Of a DNA stretch of 10,166 nt, positions 5,918 through 10,166 are shown piece after piece. Position 1 is the first letter of the stretch, and every line of letters starts with the position of its first letter. The stretch lies in assembly GCA_007128525.1 (NCBI GenBank), contig SKXG01000062.1:1-10166 (forward strand), given 5' to 3'. This stretch comes from Pseudomonadales bacterium. Lineage in GTDB: Bacteria > Pseudomonadota > Gammaproteobacteria > Pseudomonadales > Azotimanducaceae. Both the position numbers and the translations under genes were made by a program. The notes under the pieces are model-generated. The model searched no databases. It saw only the letters and a list, made by a program, of their open reading frames with translations, and was not told the DNA's origin.

Positions 5918-8900
5918 TCAGGCCAGGTTACGGATCAGGTCGCCGAGCTTGCGGCAGGTTAGCGCGAACAGCGAATACTCGGGGCTGACAACCCGCCGGG
6001 TCTCTTCGATCACCGAACGCCAGGCGTCGTTAAACGCCGGATGTCGGTCGAGCCAGGACTGTACCGCGATGGCCGGACTCTCCTGCTCGGGTGCGCTGGC
6101 CAGAACGCTGGCTGCTAGGCGGCCGTGCTGTGCCATCAGCTCATCGGCTACGGCTTCGCGCTCCATGGCCTGCCAGTGATTGCCCGGCTGTACCTGGCTG
6201 AGCTGCTCGATCAGCCAGTCAATTTGCAGCGCCTGACCGATGATGCCGTAGGTCTGCAGAGCGCGTGCCGGGTCTACCTGCTGCACGAAAGCGCCTTCGA
6301 TGACATGCAGCAGCGCAACCGGAACACTGCCGTCGGCACTGAGGCGCGCCACGTCCTCCGGCACGCCGGCATCGATCAGCCGGCCGGTCTCGGCCTGCCA
6401 GGCGTCAAGGCCGACGGATCCGACCAGTGGTTCGAGTTGTCCGATCAGGGACTGCACAGCGGGCTCGAACTCCGCGATCAGCTGTGCGGTGTCCAGTGCA
6501 CCATGACGATGGCGCAGGAACCAGCGCGTGGCACGCCGGCCCAGCCGACCGATTTCGATCATCAGCGCCAGGCGCTGCACGGCAGGTATGTCGAGTCGGT
6601 TTTCAAGTACCGCGAAGGGTTCACGAAGCCGGAAGGTCGCTGCGCTGATGTGCCAGGCACGCACGATGTCATCCAGTGGTGCCCCAACGAACTCCATCAG
6701 GTGCGTGCTGAAGGTGATGCCCATGTGATGCACCAGGTCATTGGCGGCCATGGTGCTGACGATCTGCGGGGCCAGCCGGTGCTGGCGCACGGCGGATTCA
6801 TATTGGGTGCGCAGCTGCTGCGGGAACTCTTCGAACAGGCGCTCGGACACCACCGCATCCTGACTGATGTCCACAGCATTAAGGCGCTCCTGCAGATGCA
6901 TCTTGGAATAGGCCATGAGCACGGCCAGTTCCGGCCGCGTCAGCGAACCACCCCCCTTGAGTCGGTCTGCGAGGGTTTCTTCATCCGGCAGCCCTTCCAG
7001 GCTGCGGTCCAGATCCATCTCCTGTTCCATGCGGCTGATCAGGCGCCGGTACTGGGTGACGCGTGTAGATGCGTGGCGCTCCGCCAGCGACAGCGTCTGG
7101 ACCTGAGCGCGATTGTTATCCAGCACCAGCTTGGCTACCTCATCGGTCATGTCGCGCAGCAGTTGATTGCGCTGCTTCTGCGTCAGATCACCGTCGGCGA
7201 CGACCTGGTCGAGCAGGATCTTGATGTTTACTTCGTGGTCGGAGCAGTCAACGCCGCCCGAGTTGTCGATGAAATCGGTGTTCACGGCGCCGCCGTGCAA
7301 CGCGAACTCCACACGTGCGGACTGTGTCATGCCAAGATTGCCACCCTCACCGATGACCTGACAGCGCAGCTCGTTCGCGTCGATGCGCAGCGCATCGTTG
7401 GCGCGGTCACCAACCTGTTCATGGGTTTCATGGCTGGCTTTGACGTAGGTGCCAATGCCGCCGTTCCAGATCAAATCCACCGGTGCTCCGAGCAGTGCGC
7501 GAATTAACGCATCAGGTGCCAGGCTCTGGGCATTGATGTCGAAGCGTTCGCGCATCTGGGGGCTGATTGGGATGGACTTCTGCGTCCGCGAGTAGATACC
7601 GCCCCCTTCAGAAATAAGGCTGGCATCGTAATCCTCCCAGGTCGAGCGGGGCAGCTCGAACAACCGTTTACGTTCCTGCCAGCTCTTGTCCGGGTCTGGG
7701 TCCGGGTCGATGAAGATGTGCAAGTGGTTGAAGGCAGCGATCAGCTGGATGGACCGAGACAGCAACATGCCGTTGCCGAACACATCGCCACTCATGTCAC
7801 CGACACCAACCACGGAAACCGGATCGCTCTGGATGTCGATGTCGCGCTCCAGCAGGTGCTGCCGGACGGAGATCCAGGCACCACGGGCGGTAATGCCCAT
7901 GGCTTTGTGGTCGTAGCCCTGACTGCCGCCGGAGGCGAAGGCATCACCGAGCCAGAAATTACGCGACTGAGCGACCGCGTTGGCATAGTCGGAGAAGCTC
8001 GCTGTGCCTTTGTCAGCGGCCACCACCAGGTAGGGGTCATCACCGTCGTATCGGTGTACAGCCTTGGGCGGCACGATCTGGCCATCGACAATGTTGTCGG
8101 TGACATCCAGCAGTGCGCTGATAAACAGCTCGTAACAGGCGCGCCCTTCCGCCGCGTATGCCTCGCGCGATGCCGGGGGGCGGCGTACGTAAAAGCCGCC
8201 TTTGGCGCCGGCGGGAACAATCACGGCGTTCTTGACGGCCTGGGCTTTGGCCAGACCCAGCACTTCGGTGCGATAGTCCTCTGCCCGGTCCGACCAGCGC
8301 AGGCCGCCACGGGCGATCGGGCCCCAGCGCAGATGGACACCTTCGACCCGGGGCGCGAACACGAAAATTTCATAGGCGGGCTTGGGTTCCGGCATGTCCG
8401 GCAGCGTGCCGGGTGCCAGCTTGAGCGCGAGCGCGGGTTTGGGCTCGCCATTGTCGCCCTGTTGGAAGAAATTGGTGCGCAGCGTGGCTTCCATCAGCAG
8501 CATGATGCGGCGCAGGACACGGTCCTCGTTGAGCAAGCTGACATTCTCCAGGGCATCTTCCAGGGCAACTCTGTGCCGCGCTTCCTCCTTGCTCGGCGCG
8601 GTAGGGTCAAAGCGCGCGCTGAACCACTGACACAGGTGTGCGGCAATGTCCGGATGCGCATTGAGCGTGTCGGAAATAAAGTCCTGGCTGAAGCCAAAGC
8701 GTGTCTGCTGCATATACCTGGCATAGGTGCGCAGGATCAGCACCTGGCGCCAGGTGAGTCCAGCACTGAGGATCAGCCGGTTGTAGCTGTCGTCATCGGC
8801 GGTGCCGCGCCAGATCTGCAGGAAAGCCTCTTCAAAGCGTGGTCCCATCTCATGCAGGTCTAGGCGCTGCTCGGCACTGACGCGGAAATCCTGAATCGAT

Positions 8901-10166
8901 CGCAGGCTGCCGTCGGCCAGGCGCAGTTCATAGGGATGTTCGCCCAGAACGCGCAGCCCCAGACGTTCTAGGGTCGGCAGTATGTCTGAGAGCGGCAGGG
9001 TTTCGCCCAGGTGGTAGACCTTCAGCTGCACGTGGTTACCTCGCTCATCGGCCGGGCGGTAGAAGCGGATGACCAGGTTCTGATCGATGCCGAGGCGTTC
9101 CAGGTGGCCGATGTCGTAGACGGCCGTACGTGGCGAGTAGCTTTCGCGATAGGCGGTTGGGAAGGCCTGCGTCCAGGTCCGCGACAAGGGTCGCGCGGCG
9201 CCCTCGCCATAGGCGTTGATCAGCGTTTGCTTGAGTTCCTGGGCCCAGTCCGTTGTCAGTGCAACCAGGTCGGCTTCGAGGGCTTTGGGGTCTACCTGAC
9301 TGGTCGGTGCATCAGGGTCAACGCGCAGCAGAAAGTGCACGCGAACCAGCACGGACTCGGAGAAGTAGGCGTCGAATTCGGCATCCTCGGCACCGAGTGC
9401 GTTCATCAACAGATCCTGCATCGCCAGACGCAGACCGGTGTGATACAGATCCCTGGGCACGTACACCAGACAGGTCCAGAACAACCCGTAGCTGTCCTGC
9501 CGCAGGAATGCCCGGGTCCGGCGGCGCTCGTGTATGTGCGTGACGCCCAGGGTCATTTCCAGCAGCTCATCCTCGCTGGCCTGGAACAGTTCATCGCGCG
9601 GCCAGGTCGCCAATACCTGATTGAGGACCTTGCCGTTAAAGCCATCCGGGCTCAGTCCTGAGCGTGCCAGGACATTGGCGACCTTGCGTCGCAGCACCGG
9701 AATCTTCTTCGGGCGCTCGGTGTATACCGGGGATGTGTACAGACCGAGAAAGCCGTACTCGCCGATGACCTTGCCCGCAGCGTCAAAGCGGCGGATCAGT
9801 ACGTAATCCGGATATGCCGGGCGATGCACCTGGGACCGCGTGCCGGACTTTGAAAACGCCAGTAACGCAGGCTCCAGCAGAAAGCTGGCCGCCTGCTCGG
9901 ACAACTCCGCCATGGGTTTGGGCAGCGCCGGCGTCCGGTGGCGCAGGATGCCAAGCGCGGTATCCGGCACCTGGCGGGACAGGTTGTCATCAAAGGCGAA
10001 CTCGCGGTAACCGAGGAAAGTAAAGTTGTCATCGGCCAGCCAGTCGAGGAAGGCGATGGCTTCGTCTATCTCGCTTTGGTCCAGCGCTGGTGGCGACTCG
10101 CTGATGGCCGTCCGCAGTTCGGCCAGCCGGGACTGCATGGCCCGGAAGTCACTGACCGCCGCGCGC
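5918..10166 (-). CDS. gdhB: NAD-specific glutamate dehydrogenase, large (~1600 aa, GDH2/180-kDa) type, 5' end outside window
   Basis: About 1415 residues are visible. The frame is open to the window edge: the ATG at 10138 is internal, since nine more sense codons precede it. Family members have about 1600 residues, so roughly the first 190-200 (ACT-like regulatory region) are missing. The catalytic part shows ARGGLRWSDRAEDYRTE (GGLRWSDR at 8285-8308), KNAVIVPAGAKGGF (8192-8233), DKGTASFSDYAN, IDPDPDPDKSW, NGGIGTYVKASHETH and NTDFIDNSGGVDCSDHE (7232-7282), all hallmarks of this class. The C-terminal helical region continues to the stop without frameshift. The enzyme deaminates L-glutamate to 2-oxoglutarate and ammonia with NAD+, a catabolic role for growth on arginine, histidine or glutamate. 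In Pseudomonas relatives it is allosterically controlled by amino acids. The promoter lies outside the window. Confidence 0.96.
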   Translation of the reverse strand, partial: RAAVSDFRAMQSRLAELRTAISESPPALDQSEIDEAIAFLDWLADDNFTFLGYREFAFDDNLSRQVPDTALGILRHRTPALPKPMAELSEQAASFLLEPALLAFSKSGTRSQVHRPAYPDYVLIRRFDAAGKVIGEYGFLGLYTSPVYTERPKKIPVLRRKVANVLARSGLSPDGFNGKVLNQVLATWPRDELFQASEDELLEMTLGVTHIHERRRTRAFLRQDSYGLFWTCLVYVPRDLYHTGLRLAMQDLLMNALGAEDAEFDAYFSESVLVRVHFLLRVDPDAPTSQVDPKALEADLVALTTDWAQELKQTLINAYGEGAARPLSRTWTQAFPTAYRESYSPRTAVYDIGHLERLGIDQNLVIRFYRPADERGNHVQLKVYHLGETLPLSDILPTLERLGLRVLGEHPYELRLADGSLRSIQDFRVSAEQRLDLHEMGPRFEEAFLQIWRGTADDDSYNRLILSAGLTWRQVLILRTYARYMQQTRFGFSQDFISDTLNAHPDIAAHLCQWFSARFDPTAPSKEEARHRVALEDALENVSLLNEDRVLRRIMLLMEATLRTNFFQQGDNGEPKPALALKLAPGTLPDMPEPKPAYEIFVFAPRVEGVHLRWGPIARGGLRWSDRAEDYRTEVLGLAKAQAVKNAVIVPAGAKGGFYVRRPPASREAYAAEGRACYELFISALLDVTDNIVDGQIVPPKAVHRYDGDDPYLVVAADKGTASFSDYANAVAQSRNFWLGDAFASGGSQGYDHKAMGITARGAWISVRQHLLERDIDIQSDPVSVVGVGDMSGDVFGNGMLLSRSIQLIAAFNHLHIFIDPDPDPDKSWQERKRLFELPRSTWEDYDASLISEGGGIYSRTQKSIPISPQMRERFDINAQSLAPDALIRALLGAPVDLIWNGGIGTYVKASHETHEQVGDRANDALRIDANELRCQVIGEGGNLGMTQSARVEFALHGGAVNTDFIDNSGGVDCSDHEVNIKILLDQVVADGDLTQKQRNQLLRDMTDEVAKLVLDNNRAQVQTLSLAERHASTRVTQYRRLISRMEQEMDLDRSLEGLPDEETLADRLKGGGSLTRPELAVLMAYSKMHLQERLNAVDISQDAVVSERLFEEFPQQLRTQYESAVRQHRLAPQIVSTMAANDLVHHMGITFSTHLMEFVGAPLDDIVRAWHISAATFRLREPFAVLENRLDIPAVQRLALMIEIGRLGRRATRWFLRHRHGALDTAQLIAEFEPAVQSLIGQLEPLVGSVGLDAWQAETGRLIDAGVPEDVARLSADGSVPVALLHVIEGAFVQQVDPARALQTYGIIGQALQIDWLIEQLSQVQPGNHWQAMEREAVADELMAQHGRLAASVLASAPEQESPAIAVQSWLDRHPAFNDAWRSVIEETRRVVSPEYSLFALTCRKLGDLIRNLA

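Noticed and set aside
6125..7507. Open frame of 460 codons on the plus strand inside the glutamate dehydrogenase gene, and another of 381 codons at 7718-8863
   Set aside because: Both are antisense to a well-conserved coding sequence, have no recognisable domain, and are expected in GC-rich DNA where the codon bias of one strand removes stops from the other.
7684..7707. Short near-repeat in the glutamate dehydrogenase gene encoding DPDPDPD
   Set aside because: The acidic IDPDPD run is normal for this enzyme class, so the DNA repeat reflects conserved protein sequence.

Overview
The window is about 60% G+C by eye and tightly packed with bacterial genes. The set points to a gammaproteobacterium, although the sequence alone does not fix the genus. 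It includes a very large (~1600-residue class) NAD-dependent glutamate dehydrogenase, a CorA-type transporter, a DUF547 exported protein, an anchored SGNH hydrolase and a COG3618-type amidohydrolase. All genes look chromosomal and housekeeping or catabolic. I see no transposase, phage gene, CRISPR array, tRNA or rRNA, and no stretch over 300 bases without a gene.

Left block (1-2193, minus strand). Transcription runs leftward through a nitronate monooxygenase-like flavoprotein, a PaaI-type hotdog thioesterase, an unrecognised 48-residue ORF, and the N-terminal part of a CorA-family Mg2+/divalent cation channel that leaves the window. The thioesterase, the small ORF and corA are joined by ATGA stop/start overlaps on both sides of the small ORF. 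They probably form one translationally coupled operon.

Middle block (about 2224-4065, plus strand). A short divergent intergenic region leads into a classical SDR dehydrogenase and then a secreted DUF547 protein. The leader before the SDR gene holds GC-rich hairpins. The 99-bp spacer before the DUF547 gene holds two tandem 15-bp copies, each containing the dyad TTGT-A-ACAA, and they overlap a possible promoter.

Right block (4091-10166, minus strand). Transcription runs leftward through a glutamate dehydrogenase (5' end outside the window), an SGNH/GDSL hydrolase and an amidohydrolase. Gaps are only 37-38 bp, so this is probably an operon or read-through unit. It converges on the DUF547 gene across 25 bp with no convincing terminator.

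I find no clearly new multi-gene system. The observations most worth following are the doubly coupled small ORF before corA, the tandem dyad repeat before the DUF547 gene, and the structured leader before the SDR gene.
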